Positions 16,737 through 25,367 of a DNA stretch of 64,000 nucleotides are shown here, piece after piece. The number at the start of each line of letters is the position of its first letter. Position 1 is the stretch's first letter. The position numbers were made by a program, and so were the translations under genes. Origin of the DNA: Bermanella sp040371755 (GTDB lineage: Bacteria > Pseudomonadota > Gammaproteobacteria > Pseudomonadales > Oceanobacteraceae); NCBI RefSeq assembly GCF_040371755.1, contig NZ_BAABWE010000010.1, positions 62,001-126,000 of the forward strand, written 5' to 3'. The notes beneath the pieces were generated by a model. The model saw only the letters and a program-made list of their open reading frames with translations. It did no database searches and was not told where the DNA came from.

Positions 16737-16775
16737 TAAAAAAACAACCCCAACCTCTATTAGAGATTGGGGTTG
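16737..16775 (-). terminator. terminator of the secreted hydrolase gene
   Basis: Stem CAACCCCAA (16745-16753) and TTGGGGTTG (16767-16775) with an inner CTCTA/TAGAG stem. A run of A below it on the plus strand gives the U tract of the minus-strand transcript. Confidence 0.88.
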
Positions 16776-16814
16776 AAGTATCATATTTTAATAAATTAAA
16801 TTATGAGTAATTTT

Positions 16815-17507
16815 TTATTTCAACCAGCGAGCTGCGTAATCACGCATTTCATCACCTGGAGCACCACCGTCACCATAAGTGATAGTGAAGTGAGTACCAG
16901 ACGTCGATTCCTCAGAATAACGAGTAGAGTTTGCACGGCAATTCAAAGAGTTAAACGGTAATGCCGGCGCTAAGGTGTCAGACCGACTAAAGATACAAAC
17001 CACATCCACATTACTCGCTACTGGGCTGTAAATGCTTGTAGTGTAAACAGTATCAGGCTGAACTGCGATTACACAATCAGCACCAAGGCGATTTGCAGCA
17101 TTGAAAGAGCCGCCGCCACCTTGAGAGTGACCAGAAGTACATACTTTAGGGTTAGAGCCTAAAATATTGCTGTAACGGCTTTTAGCATCGTTAACCGCAT
17201 TTTCTACTTCACGGCCCGTACCTGAGTTTGCAGTATTTGCAGCTGCAACAAAGATACATTGTTCAGCGATAGACTCTAGAACGCCACTGTAAGTATACGA
17301 AGAACCACCAGTACCATTACCCCAACCTAGGATATTGTAAGTACCTGAACCACCACTAGGTACATAGAAAGTAGACGAAGCCCCAGATATACGAGTTACG
17401 CTACAACGATCGCCACCACCGGTAGAAGCGAAAGAAGGCATAGCAAAGGCTGCAGAAAGAGCCGCAACCGCAGCGCCTTTAACTAAAAGGTTGTTAAAAC
17501 TTAACAT
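16815..17507 (-). CDS. secreted alpha/beta hydrolase (lipase/cutinase-like)
   Basis: 230 aa with a signal peptide (residues 1-27, ending SFAST). The nucleophile elbow is GHSQGGGGSFNAA (about residues 128-140), an Asp candidate is in FSRSDTLAP, and a His candidate is in SGTHFTITYG near the C-terminus. Six cysteines could form disulfides, fitting an exported enzyme. The fold and triad order resemble small extracellular esterases such as cutinase or PETase-type enzymes; the substrate cannot be told. It has its own terminator and an unusual long hairpin in its leader. Confidence 0.75.
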   Translation of the reverse strand: MLSFNNLLVKGAAVAALSAAFAMPSFASTGGGDRCSVTRISGASSTFYVPSGGSGTYNILGWGNGTGGSSYTYSGVLESIAEQCIFVAAANTANSGTGREVENAVNDAKSRYSNILGSNPKVCTSGHSQGGGGSFNAANRLGADCVIAVQPDTVYTTSIYSPVASNVDVVCIFSRSDTLAPALPFNSLNCRANSTRYSEESTSGTHFTITYGDGGAPGDEMRDYAARWLK

Positions 17508-17536
17508 AAGAGACTATCTCCAGTATTTGGATAAGT

Positions 17537-17588
17537 TATTATTTTTTGCATGAGTCGAGCAGTTGCTCAAGTCATGCAAAAAATAATA
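17537..17588 (-). promoter_or_regulatory. long hairpin in the leader of the secreted hydrolase gene
   Basis: A perfect 17-bp inverted repeat (17537-17553 with 17572-17588) with an additional apical stem GAGCA/TGCTC (17557-17568). It ends 30 nt before the start codon, just upstream of the GGAG ribosome binding site. It may stabilise the mRNA, act as an operator, or end transcription from upstream. Confidence 0.6.
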
Positions 17589-17716
17589 TTCCCCTTGAGA
17601 ATTAAAAGGTAGGCGTATTTTAGTCAATTAATACAACCTGTCTTAAAGTGTCCTATGTATTTTTATTACATGCATATTTAGTATTAGACGCTTTTCAAAT
17701 TAATCCCTTGGGAGGA

Positions 17717-17795
17717 AAAACCGTACTGGCTTTGATTATCCAGAATGCAAAAGCTTTGATACTTAATACCATCCAAAAACCGCACTTGCGCTAAG
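17717..17795. repeat. 79-bp repeat, copy 2
   Basis: Second copy of 16492-16570, in the same orientation and 1225 bp away. The two copies bracket the secreted hydrolase gene. Confidence 0.75.
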
Positions 17796-18220
17796 CAACC
17801 TCACTCACCCTAACAACCATCTAAGCCGTAAATATCATCTTTTCGGCTCACAAAGATCCTAATTTTGAGCCGCAAATCTTAATTTAACGGCTCAAGTCCA
17901 TTATTTAGCCAATTCAAGTAATGAAGGTGCTTCATAGGCTATACAAAAACTGGCTTATCGCTACGCGAAGACGGCGGCTTAGTTGTCCGGCAGGCTATCC
18001 CAGAGCAATCAGGATGACTCCATCATCGCCCTGCTGGATTTAATAGTGGATGAGGCCGTCAATACAAGCCTGATAGAAGGTGATAAGCGGGGGTTACCTA
18101 TACTTAGGTAACAGAGCACCTCAGAAGCCGCACTGGGGTCTGGCGCTGAAACTAAAAAGCCTAAACAGTTCTAAATCTTCTTCTATACTGAGTAAAAGCT
18201 TAATCGACTTGGTCTAGTTT
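17796..18220. other. non-coding remnant region before the chemoreceptor gene
   Basis: No intact gene. Palindromic pieces: CGGCTCA (17844-17850) and TTGAGCCG/CGGCTCAA (17865-17895), and GTTACCTA-TACT-TAGGTAAC (18093-18112). A short open stretch on the plus strand (about 17990-18110, DDSIIALLDLIVDEAVN) looks like a gene relic, with an in-frame stop just before it. I cannot name its origin. Confidence 0.45.
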
Positions 18221-20254
18221 ATGAACTTACTCAACAAACTCTCTCTCAAACCTAAACTACTACTGGGGTTCGGTTCTATAATTGGTTTAATGGTCATTGT
18301 GACCATTATTGTCTACACCTCAATTAAGTCTATGGTGGATTCATCAAAATGGGTCAACCATACCTACGAGGTCATCATTACCGCCAATGCTGTTGGTGCT
18401 GCCATGATTGATATGGAAACAGGCCAGAGGGGGTTCATGGTAACGGGTTTAGATGAGTACCTAGAGCCCTTTAATGCAGGTAAACAAAAATTCATTTCAC
18501 TCATCAAAAAAGGCCGCACATTAACCAGTGATAACCCTAATCAGGATTCAAGGTGGCAAGCAATAGCAGACCTAAAATCTCAATGGCTCAGCCAAGCGGC
18601 TGAACCTGAGATAAAAGCCCGCCGAGAAGTGACAGCTGGGGCACAAGCCACTGCGTCTTTCAAACAAATTTCATCAAGAACGGTAGGCAAAGAAATTTTT
18701 GATAGTATTCGTGCTGCACTCGCTCAACTTGAAACGAAATTATCAAACAACCCCACCGCTTCACACCTAGTTACACAGGTAACTCTTGCGTTAGTTAACA
18801 TGGAAACTGGTCAACGTGGCTTTTTACTAACAGGGAAAGAGGAATCCTTAGAGCCATATATCTCGGGTGAAGAAAATTTAACCAAGCATCTAGGTTCTTT
18901 ATCTCAATTTGTTCAGCAAGGTAGTATCAGTCAGTCTGATTTAGATGTTGTGCAGCAAAGAGTTAATGCGTGGTTAGAAAAAGCTGCGAACCCAGAAATA
19001 GAAGCGCGCCGTAAGACCAACCAATTTAAAACTTCAATCGAAGATATTGCGACACTCATGAAAAATGGCCAAGGCAAATCCATAATGGACGCTTTGCGCG
19101 GAAAACTGAATGAAATAATAAAAGAAGAAAAAGCACTTATTGAATCACGTAGTGCCGCCCAAGAAGCCAGCTCTGCCATAGCAATTAACTCCAGCATACT
19201 TGGCACGGGCTTGGCTATTTTGGCAAGTTTATTCATTGCGTTTTCTATTATACGGGGAATCCTCAAACCTATTAACGCAACCAATGCTATTTTAAACGAT
19301 ATGGCTCAAGGTCAAGGGGATTTAACATTAAGGGTCGACATACATACCCAAGATGAAATTGGTCAAATGGCCCAAAATTTTAACGCTTTCATTGATAAGC
19401 AAAGCCAAATGATTAAATTAATTGCGAATGCCACTGATGAATTATCAGAAGAAGCCAAAAACACGGCTCTGGCGACTCAAAAAACTGAAAAAGCCATTCA
19501 AACTCAAAATGATGAAACCCATACTGTCGCATCGGCTATTACTCAAATGGCTGCCACTTCTCAAGATGTGGCTCAATCGGCTGAAAGTGCTTCAGACTCA
19601 ACCAAGGGGGCTAATGCAGAAGCACAACAAGGTAGAAGTACGGTTGATCAGGCTATTCAAGGTATTCGAACCTTATCCGATGAAGTTGAAGAGTCCACCA
19701 ATACAATTAATAAAGTAAAATCTGATAGTGAGAATATTGGTACTGTACTGGATGTAATAAAAGGGGTTGCTGAGCAAACCAACTTGCTTGCATTAAATGC
19801 GGCCATTGAAGCCGCCCGAGCTGGCGAACAAGGACGCGGGTTTGCAGTTGTAGCAGATGAAGTGCGTACACTTGCTCAGCGTACACAAGACTCAGCCACT
19901 GAGATAGAAAGCTTAATTGTGGCATTACAATCTGCGACGGATAAAGCCGTTACAACGATGGAAGAAAACCGTACCAGTGTGGGTAGCTCAGTTGATAATA
20001 TCACCGAAGCTGGCAACTCATTAAGTAATATTGCCGAAATGATCGGCACTATTTCAGATATGAATATAAAAATAGCCGCCGCATCTGAGGAACAAACAGC
20101 CGTTGCTAATGAGATTAGCCAGAATATTGTCAATATTCAGGATACTTCTAACCAGTCAACCCAGAATATATCTGAGATTTCAGTGTCTAGCCAAAAACTT
20201 GAAAGCCTCAGTTATGAGTTAAAAAAACTCGTTAGTCAGTTTAAGGTCTCTTAG
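18221..20254 (+). CDS. methyl-accepting chemotaxis protein with tandem CHASE3 domains
   Basis: 677 aa. A membrane segment (12-32) is followed by a long periplasmic region with two CHASE3-like repeats (signatures MIDMETGQRGFMVTG near 63 and LVNMETGQRGFLLTG near 191), a second membrane segment (about 320-342), HAMP, and the MCP signalling domain with its conserved hairpin tip (EQTNLLALNAAIEAARAGE). No CheB/CheR pentapeptide at the C-terminus. It relays an external signal to CheA/CheW. The ligand is unknown. No other chemotaxis genes are nearby, as is usual for orphan receptors. Confidence 0.93.
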   Translation: MNLLNKLSLKPKLLLGFGSIIGLMVIVTIIVYTSIKSMVDSSKWVNHTYEVIITANAVGAAMIDMETGQRGFMVTGLDEYLEPFNAGKQKFISLIKKGRTLTSDNPNQDSRWQAIADLKSQWLSQAAEPEIKARREVTAGAQATASFKQISSRTVGKEIFDSIRAALAQLETKLSNNPTASHLVTQVTLALVNMETGQRGFLLTGKEESLEPYISGEENLTKHLGSLSQFVQQGSISQSDLDVVQQRVNAWLEKAANPEIEARRKTNQFKTSIEDIATLMKNGQGKSIMDALRGKLNEIIKEEKALIESRSAAQEASSAIAINSSILGTGLAILASLFIAFSIIRGILKPINATNAILNDMAQGQGDLTLRVDIHTQDEIGQMAQNFNAFIDKQSQMIKLIANATDELSEEAKNTALATQKTEKAIQTQNDETHTVASAITQMAATSQDVAQSAESASDSTKGANAEAQQGRSTVDQAIQGIRTLSDEVEESTNTINKVKSDSENIGTVLDVIKGVAEQTNLLALNAAIEAARAGEQGRGFAVVADEVRTLAQRTQDSATEIESLIVALQSATDKAVTTMEENRTSVGSSVDNITEAGNSLSNIAEMIGTISDMNIKIAAASEEQTAVANEISQNIVNIQDTSNQSTQNISEISVSSQKLESLSYELKKLVSQFKVS

Positions 20255-20498
20255 ATTAAGCCCGAATAAAACGGCCGGTGTAAAATAAATAACGCTATTA
20301 TTCAAACTAAATAGCAATTAAGTATTTGTGTTAATTATTTCACACCGCAGCCCCATTGAGCTATTTTCCTTCCTATCTTGTTAATCTACGCTATTTAATA
20401 TCAAGGCTTGAACTGCATAAAGACACTTTGACTCACAGGCAAGATATAACCAATTACGTGATATATGTAGTATGCGTGATGGGGATATTTAAAGTGTT

Positions 20499-21008
20499 TT
20501 ACGTTTCAATAATTTTAACTTCATTTAGTTCATTACCCACCGGCGGCTCAAAGAATTGTTCGGTATGCTCAAACATTGCTGGTGTCACTTCTAAAGAATA
20601 TGTTTCACCTTGTTCTTTATTACGTTGGAAAACTCGTTTATGACGTACCTCCATTGAAGACGTAACATAATGCAATTTAAATTCAACATTTGAATCTTTA
20701 GCTTTTTGCCTAATTAAATCTCTCTGTTCTTTATTTGCGGCAGCACCATCCAGAACAATGTTAATATTATTTTCAAGAAGCTGCTGGCAAACCAACCAGA
20801 TTTGGCCACGGCAACGTAGATATTTTTCTGCGGCCCATGCTCCAACTACCTGCATAGGCTGTTGTAGCAAACCTTCTGGCGCGTCAGGAACAAATAGCTT
20901 TGCAAGCCACTCATCCTCTGAAAAGCATATCGCATTTTGTTCTTTGGCAAGCTGCTTTGCATAGGTGGTTTTCCCTGCGCCCATTGGCCCACATACTAGA
21001 TGAATCAT
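20499..21008 (-). CDS. P-loop AAA family ATPase, predicted small-molecule kinase
   Basis: 169 aa. Walker A is GPMGAGKTT at the very N-terminus, followed by FSEDEWL (a substrate Asp/Glu as in small kinases) and IVLDGAAANKEQRD. It matches the AAA_33 or zeta-toxin-like kinase group that phosphorylates small molecules. The exact substrate is unknown. There is no antitoxin partner beside it, so a toxin role is not supported. The neighbour on the same strand is an SDR gene 74 nt upstream. Confidence 0.8.
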   Translation of the reverse strand: MIHLVCGPMGAGKTTYAKQLAKEQNAICFSEDEWLAKLFVPDAPEGLLQQPMQVVGAWAAEKYLRCRGQIWLVCQQLLENNINIVLDGAAANKEQRDLIRQKAKDSNVEFKLHYVTSSMEVRHKRVFQRNKEQGETYSLEVTPAMFEHTEQFFEPPVGNELNEVKIIET

Positions 21009-21082
21009 TTTCTCTCCGTTGTGTGAATGATTTTTTCAACATTGAATTGTAAGCCTCTAATCAAATGACTAAAGCCAATCGC

Positions 21083-21871
21083 TTACACGCTACCCAAACC
21101 ACCGCCATCAATCACAATATTTTGGCCGTTAATGTAATTGGCCTTTGGGCTGGCGATAAACGTGACGAGATTGGCCACGTCTTCCATGGTGGCGATGCGC
21201 TCACAGGGGTTGGGGAATTCCTGTTGCACAAACTGGCGCTGTATTTCAGCCCAATCGTCCCCCCAGTTGTGTTTTTTGGCTTTTGCGCGCAACCACGCTT
21301 CTAATTCTGGTGTATGAATTAACCCCGGTGAGATGGTATTCACGGTAATGCCTGTGCCTGTTAAGGCTTTACTGAGGCTAACCGTCATATTCACTTGCGC
21401 CCCTTTAGCGGCGTAATATTGCGGCATGATGTCATTGGGTTGTTTATTGCCCATGGTGCCCAGCTGAATAATGCGCCCCCAGCCTTTGCTTTTCATTTCG
21501 GGCAGAAACCCTTCAATTAAGCGCACACCACTGAGCACATTATGCTCGTAAGATTCTAACCATTGGGCGGAAGATAATGCCCCCCACTTGCCTTTTGCAG
21601 CGGTGCCATAGTTATTAATTAATATATCGGGGGCACCCATTAAATGCTGGCATTGCTCAATCACTTGTTGAGTGCCTTGCTCGTCACTTAAGTCCCCCCA
21701 TACTGCGCCAAATGCTTGTAGTGATTCCCCTGCCTCTTGGGCGGTTTCCTGTGTGGGGCCATGCACCACCACTTGCGCCCCTTGTTCGATTAATGTTTGG
21801 GCCATGACTCGCCCTGTACCACGGTTGCTACCACTGACAAACACTGTTTTACCGCTTAGTTGTAAATCCAT
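21083..21871 (-). CDS. short-chain dehydrogenase/reductase (SDR)
   Basis: 262 aa Rossmann enzyme. The cofactor motif is SGSNRGTGR, with NNYG and the catalytic YYAAK. The position normally held by catalytic Ser is Thr (QLGTMGNK), which is unusual. The family acts on NAD(P)H-dependent carbonyl/alcohol substrates; the substrate is not evident. C-terminal GLGSV. It may be co-transcribed with the P-loop kinase gene downstream. Confidence 0.87.
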   Translation of the reverse strand: MDLQLSGKTVFVSGSNRGTGRVMAQTLIEQGAQVVVHGPTQETAQEAGESLQAFGAVWGDLSDEQGTQQVIEQCQHLMGAPDILINNYGTAAKGKWGALSSAQWLESYEHNVLSGVRLIEGFLPEMKSKGWGRIIQLGTMGNKQPNDIMPQYYAAKGAQVNMTVSLSKALTGTGITVNTISPGLIHTPELEAWLRAKAKKHNWGDDWAEIQRQFVQQEFPNPCERIATMEDVANLVTFIASPKANYINGQNIVIDGGGLGSV

Positions 21872-21949
21872 TAGCCATCAACTCGTTATGATTTGTTTTA
21901 TTTTGAGGTACTATGGCGCAGCTTTTTAGATAAATAAAGGATTCTGATT

Positions 21950-22453
21950 ATGAAGTTTTGTCCACAATGTGCTGAAGCGTTAATCGATGCGTTAATTGAA
22001 GATAAAATTCGTAAAGCTTGCCCTGATACTGCTTGTGGTTTTATTCATTTCAATAACCCTACCCCTGTGGTTGCCATGCTGGTTGAAACCGATGACGGCG
22101 TGATCATGGCTCATAATGTAAGCTGGCCTAAACGCTTTTATTCGATTATTACGGGCTTTCTAGAAGAAAATGAAGATCCAAAGGAATGTGCAGAACGTGA
22201 AACCATGGAAGAGCTAGGTTTGACCGCCATTGATACACAGTTTATTGGTTTATATGCTTTTCCACAGCAAAACCAGATCATCATGGCTTACTATATTAAA
22301 GCGGTAGGTACGGTTAAATTAAACCACGAATTAGATGACTATAAGTTTGTGGCACGTGAGAATCTTCGCGGTTGGAACATGGGGACAGGCCTTGCTATTA
22401 CTGATTGGCTAAAATCAGTCGGCATTGAATCAGAACCTATGCATTTTGGTTAA
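21950..22453 (+). CDS. NUDIX hydrolase with zinc ribbon
   Basis: 167 aa. An N-terminal zinc ribbon (FCPQCAEAL and ACPDTACG) precedes a complete Nudix box (G-x5-E-x7-REUxEExGU seen in GFLEENEDPKECAERETMEE). The layout resembles the C-terminal half of NADH pyrophosphatase NudC, but it lacks the N-terminal domain. It probably hydrolyses a nucleoside diphosphate derivative. It is divergent from the SDR gene. Confidence 0.87.
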   Translation: MKFCPQCAEALIDALIEDKIRKACPDTACGFIHFNNPTPVVAMLVETDDGVIMAHNVSWPKRFYSIITGFLEENEDPKECAERETMEELGLTAIDTQFIGLYAFPQQNQIIMAYYIKAVGTVKLNHELDDYKFVARENLRGWNMGTGLAITDWLKSVGIESEPMHFG

Positions 22454-22530
22454 CCCTTAACATAAACAGGTGGGTGGAATCCGTAAACACAGTATTGATC
22501 TTTCAAAATAATTCTTAAAGAACTCAAGCA

Positions 22531-23043
22531 ATGAACAGTCAAAGCCAATTATTTTCTCGTTACATTAAAAGTTTACCTGCTGGTGAACTTACTTGGGTTG
22601 GAGTACGTCCTGCTCGTAAAGAGCCGATGCAATCACTGCAACGTTGTCAGGCAATAGAAGGAAAAGGTCTGCAAGGGGATCATCGAATGGGGAAAACACC
22701 GGGGTCTGGCCGACAAGTCACTATCATTAGCGAAGAGTTTATTGCTCAGATCTCCCATTATTTAGGCGGCAAAATAGTGCCTCCTGAATTACTTAGGCGC
22801 AACATAGTGGTTAAGAATATTAATTTGAATGCACTGCGTTATCAAAATTTTCAAATTGGTGAGGCCATATTTCAAGCTGGTGCATTATGCCACCCTTGTA
22901 CACGTATGGAGCAGGCATTAGGCAAAGGTGCTATCGCCGCAATGATGGGATACGGCGGCCTGTGCTGTAAAGTGATCAGAGGTGGTGACTTTACAGTCGG
23001 TGATCGTGTTGAGTTAATTTCGCCGCAGCAAGCGTTATTTTAA
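22531..23043 (+). CDS. MOSC domain protein
   Basis: 170 aa, a single MOSC domain. It shows GLQGDHRMGKTPGSGRQVTI, the conserved LRRNIVV and the Cys-bearing GALCHPCTRMEQAL. MOSC proteins bind molybdenum cofactor sulfide and can transfer or reduce substrates such as hydroxylated bases (YiiM type). The downstream neighbour is convergent. It follows the NUDIX gene by 77 nt and may share its transcript. Confidence 0.85.
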   Translation: MNSQSQLFSRYIKSLPAGELTWVGVRPARKEPMQSLQRCQAIEGKGLQGDHRMGKTPGSGRQVTIISEEFIAQISHYLGGKIVPPELLRRNIVVKNINLNALRYQNFQIGEAIFQAGALCHPCTRMEQALGKGAIAAMMGYGGLCCKVIRGGDFTVGDRVELISPQQALF

Positions 23044-23090
23044 TGGTCGCACTTGCGCATAACGTGTAGGTACAAGCGCGAAGAATACCC

Positions 23091-23936
23091 TTAAATATTA
23101 ACGGAAGTATCCGTTGATGCCACTTGCGACATAAACGCTACAATTTTTTGAATAGTGTCTTTGTCGCGCATAATTTTTCTATGTCCTAACCCTTCTGGTG
23201 AAATAGACCTTACATTTTTAAGTTGATCTCTAATATGGGCCATTGAATGATAAGGAATTTCTAAATCATCTTTAGCGTGTATTAATAGTTTCTCTTGATT
23301 ATGAAATTTAAGCATTCTTCCTACATCTAAATCTTTAGAGCGGCGGCCCACTATGCTTTCGATTTGCTCAATAAATTTTGATGTCACACCTGAAGATAAC
23401 CCCATAAACCATGCAAATCCCTTTAAAACATCATGTACACACGCAGGGGATGCAACCAATGTATACCGACCAAGATTAGTTCCTCTTTCATAAGCCATAG
23501 CCAGTGCGCAGGCTCCCATTGAGTGTCCAATCGCACCATGAAAGGGTCCAAACGCTTTGTCCGCATCAATAATTGCATTGGCAAACTCCACCGGATTTGC
23601 CTTCTCACCTTTTGATTGACCATGTTTTGGGCCATCTATGGCGATCACTTCATACCCTTGTTCAACCAATGGGGCAGCCACGCTGTACATTTGTGTTGCT
23701 CGCCCCTCCCAACCATGCATGAGTAAAATACGTTTGTCCGAGCTCCCCCAACGAATAGCACTTAATTTTTTTGCAAACGACATTCGCGTACCTGATTTTT
23801 CAGCTAATTCTTCCCATTCTTTCATTAAAAATTTTCTTGGTGATAAAAATATACGAGCATTTTGTTGGGCCACAAAATTTGGTAATAATTTACCCAAGTA
23901 ACGATTTTTAAGACGTAATAGTGTCATCATATTCAT
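23091..23936 (-). CDS. alpha/beta hydrolase
   Basis: 281 aa from the chosen start. Oxyanion region LMHGWEGRATQM, nucleophile elbow GHSMGACALA, DGPKHGQS, and catalytic His likely in GLGHRKIM. No signal peptide, so cytoplasmic. ATG 23936 has AGGAG 7 nt upstream, so I prefer it to the ATG at 23957. It is the last gene of the MarR-RND-DUF1302 run (30 nt after DUF1302) and may modify or process the lipid-like cargo of that exporter. Confidence 0.85.
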   Translation of the reverse strand: MNMMTLLRLKNRYLGKLLPNFVAQQNARIFLSPRKFLMKEWEELAEKSGTRMSFAKKLSAIRWGSSDKRILLMHGWEGRATQMYSVAAPLVEQGYEVIAIDGPKHGQSKGEKANPVEFANAIIDADKAFGPFHGAIGHSMGACALAMAYERGTNLGRYTLVASPACVHDVLKGFAWFMGLSSGVTSKFIEQIESIVGRRSKDLDVGRMLKFHNQEKLLIHAKDDLEIPYHSMAHIRDQLKNVRSISPEGLGHRKIMRDKDTIQKIVAFMSQVASTDTSVNI

Positions 23937-23966
23937 GTTTATCTCCTGTACAGCCATTTGATTGAA

Positions 23967-25283
23967 TCAAAATGTCACTTGCCAACCTAGATTTACACGA
24001 CTGGCCTGCTTAAATTGTCCAAACGGACCGTGCTCATCACCATAAAAATAATCTACTCCAGAAAAAACTGACCAGTTATCGCTAACTTTATAAGTAGTTT
24101 TAAACCGAGCTTGCCCATCGTTATAATCAGAGTTTAATAACATGAAAAGCTTAAGTTCTAGGGTTTCATTCCATGCATTTTTTCTGAATAGTAACGTATG
24201 CTTAGTACTATTTTTTTCACGCACCACGCTATTTTTATAATCTAAAATCGTACTATTGAAAAACTGATAGCTCACCATAAGATCAGAAAAACCGTGATAA
24301 TCAAACGCAAAAACAGAAGCTAACTCATCACTTTTTTGTATACCTGAATTTGAAATATCATTTTGTAAAAAGTAATTGTCTTTAATAAAACCCATTTCAA
24401 TTTTCCAGACCCAGTTCCCCATAGCTGTATTAGCAGAAAAACCTGCTAATTGACTTTTTTCATAGGTAGGGGTTACCCAAACCGTTGAACCGATTAAATC
24501 TCGGTATACAACTGGTGTATCTTGGTAATAATTGAAGTAGTTAGCCGTTACATCCCAGCCATCAATAAAAGCGGACCAGCGCAGTCCTATTTCTGCCTCA
24601 TTACTAGGGCGTTGCGTATCCACCAATTGAACCGGTACGCTTGGTACAGGCTGAGGCACCATTTCTTTAGAAGTAATAGCAAACTGAGAGCCTGAATCAG
24701 CCAATTCGTTGAACGTTAAATCAGGAATAACCAGAAGCTGTAGCGTTGCATCTTCGCCAATGGCATGCTGCAAATTCAGCATCCATGTTGGAATTCTGGA
24801 GTCTTCAAAGTCTGGGAGGTTAAACTCACGATAATTTTGTGGATTAATAACATCCAATACTTTAAGTCCATCCGCTTGCCCCCACACCACTTGCTGCTTA
24901 CCTAAACGAATTGAGGTATTGCCCAGCCATAAACCCCCATACGCCTCTAGCAGCTCTAGGCGATGATTTTTATCTTCGTAGGCTGGGCCATTTAAGCGAG
25001 CATAATTATCGGTTCTTTCGTAACGATTGAGTGAAGAGCCATCTAACTTAGAGTCATAATCAAATAAAAGCTGAGGTATCACTTTTATATTAATGCCATT
25101 TTCTAGGCTTTGACTCCACTCCATTTTTAGTTTTACATCTGATTTTGTCACACTTTTTTGGGGTTCACTGTAGGAAATCTCTGATTCGATATCGGTTAAT
25201 AAATCACTATGAGATAAACCACTGTGTATGATCAAAACAACAGATAACAAGTTTATTTTAAAATTTGATAATTGTAACAACAT
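23967..25283 (-). CDS. DUF1302-like outer-membrane protein
   Basis: 438 aa. A signal peptide is followed by a mostly beta, barrel-like protein ending in Phe (VNLGWQVTF). The conserved segment RLGKQQVVWGQADGLKVLD is typical of DUF1302. Such proteins are usually encoded beside RND/MMPL exporters and LolA-like proteins, and are thought to help move hydrophobic molecules through the envelope. It follows the RND-LolA fusion gene after 84 bp, which contain a hairpin. Confidence 0.8.
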   Translation of the reverse strand: MLLQLSNFKINLLSVVLIIHSGLSHSDLLTDIESEISYSEPQKSVTKSDVKLKMEWSQSLENGINIKVIPQLLFDYDSKLDGSSLNRYERTDNYARLNGPAYEDKNHRLELLEAYGGLWLGNTSIRLGKQQVVWGQADGLKVLDVINPQNYREFNLPDFEDSRIPTWMLNLQHAIGEDATLQLLVIPDLTFNELADSGSQFAITSKEMVPQPVPSVPVQLVDTQRPSNEAEIGLRWSAFIDGWDVTANYFNYYQDTPVVYRDLIGSTVWVTPTYEKSQLAGFSANTAMGNWVWKIEMGFIKDNYFLQNDISNSGIQKSDELASVFAFDYHGFSDLMVSYQFFNSTILDYKNSVVREKNSTKHTLLFRKNAWNETLELKLFMLLNSDYNDGQARFKTTYKVSDNWSVFSGVDYFYGDEHGPFGQFKQASRVNLGWQVTF

Positions 25284-25320
25284 GTTGTCAATTCCTGCTA
25301 TTTCATATCTAACATAAAAA

Positions 25321-25367
25321 GATTAAAAGGTGGCCTGCCCACACGAGCCGGCCAAATTACCTTTAAT
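25321..25367 (-). terminator. intercistronic hairpin, possible attenuator
   Basis: TGGCC (25331-25335) and GGCCA (25350-25354) inside outer arms ATTAAAAGGT/ACCTTTAAT, with AAAAA on the plus strand at the lower side (UUUUU in the transcript). It lies between the RND-LolA and DUF1302 genes and could reduce downstream transcription or protect the mRNA. Confidence 0.5.

Noticed and set aside
20356..20643. Plus-strand frame of 95 codons
   Set aside because: Overlaps the end of the P-loop kinase gene on the other strand and shows no coding features.
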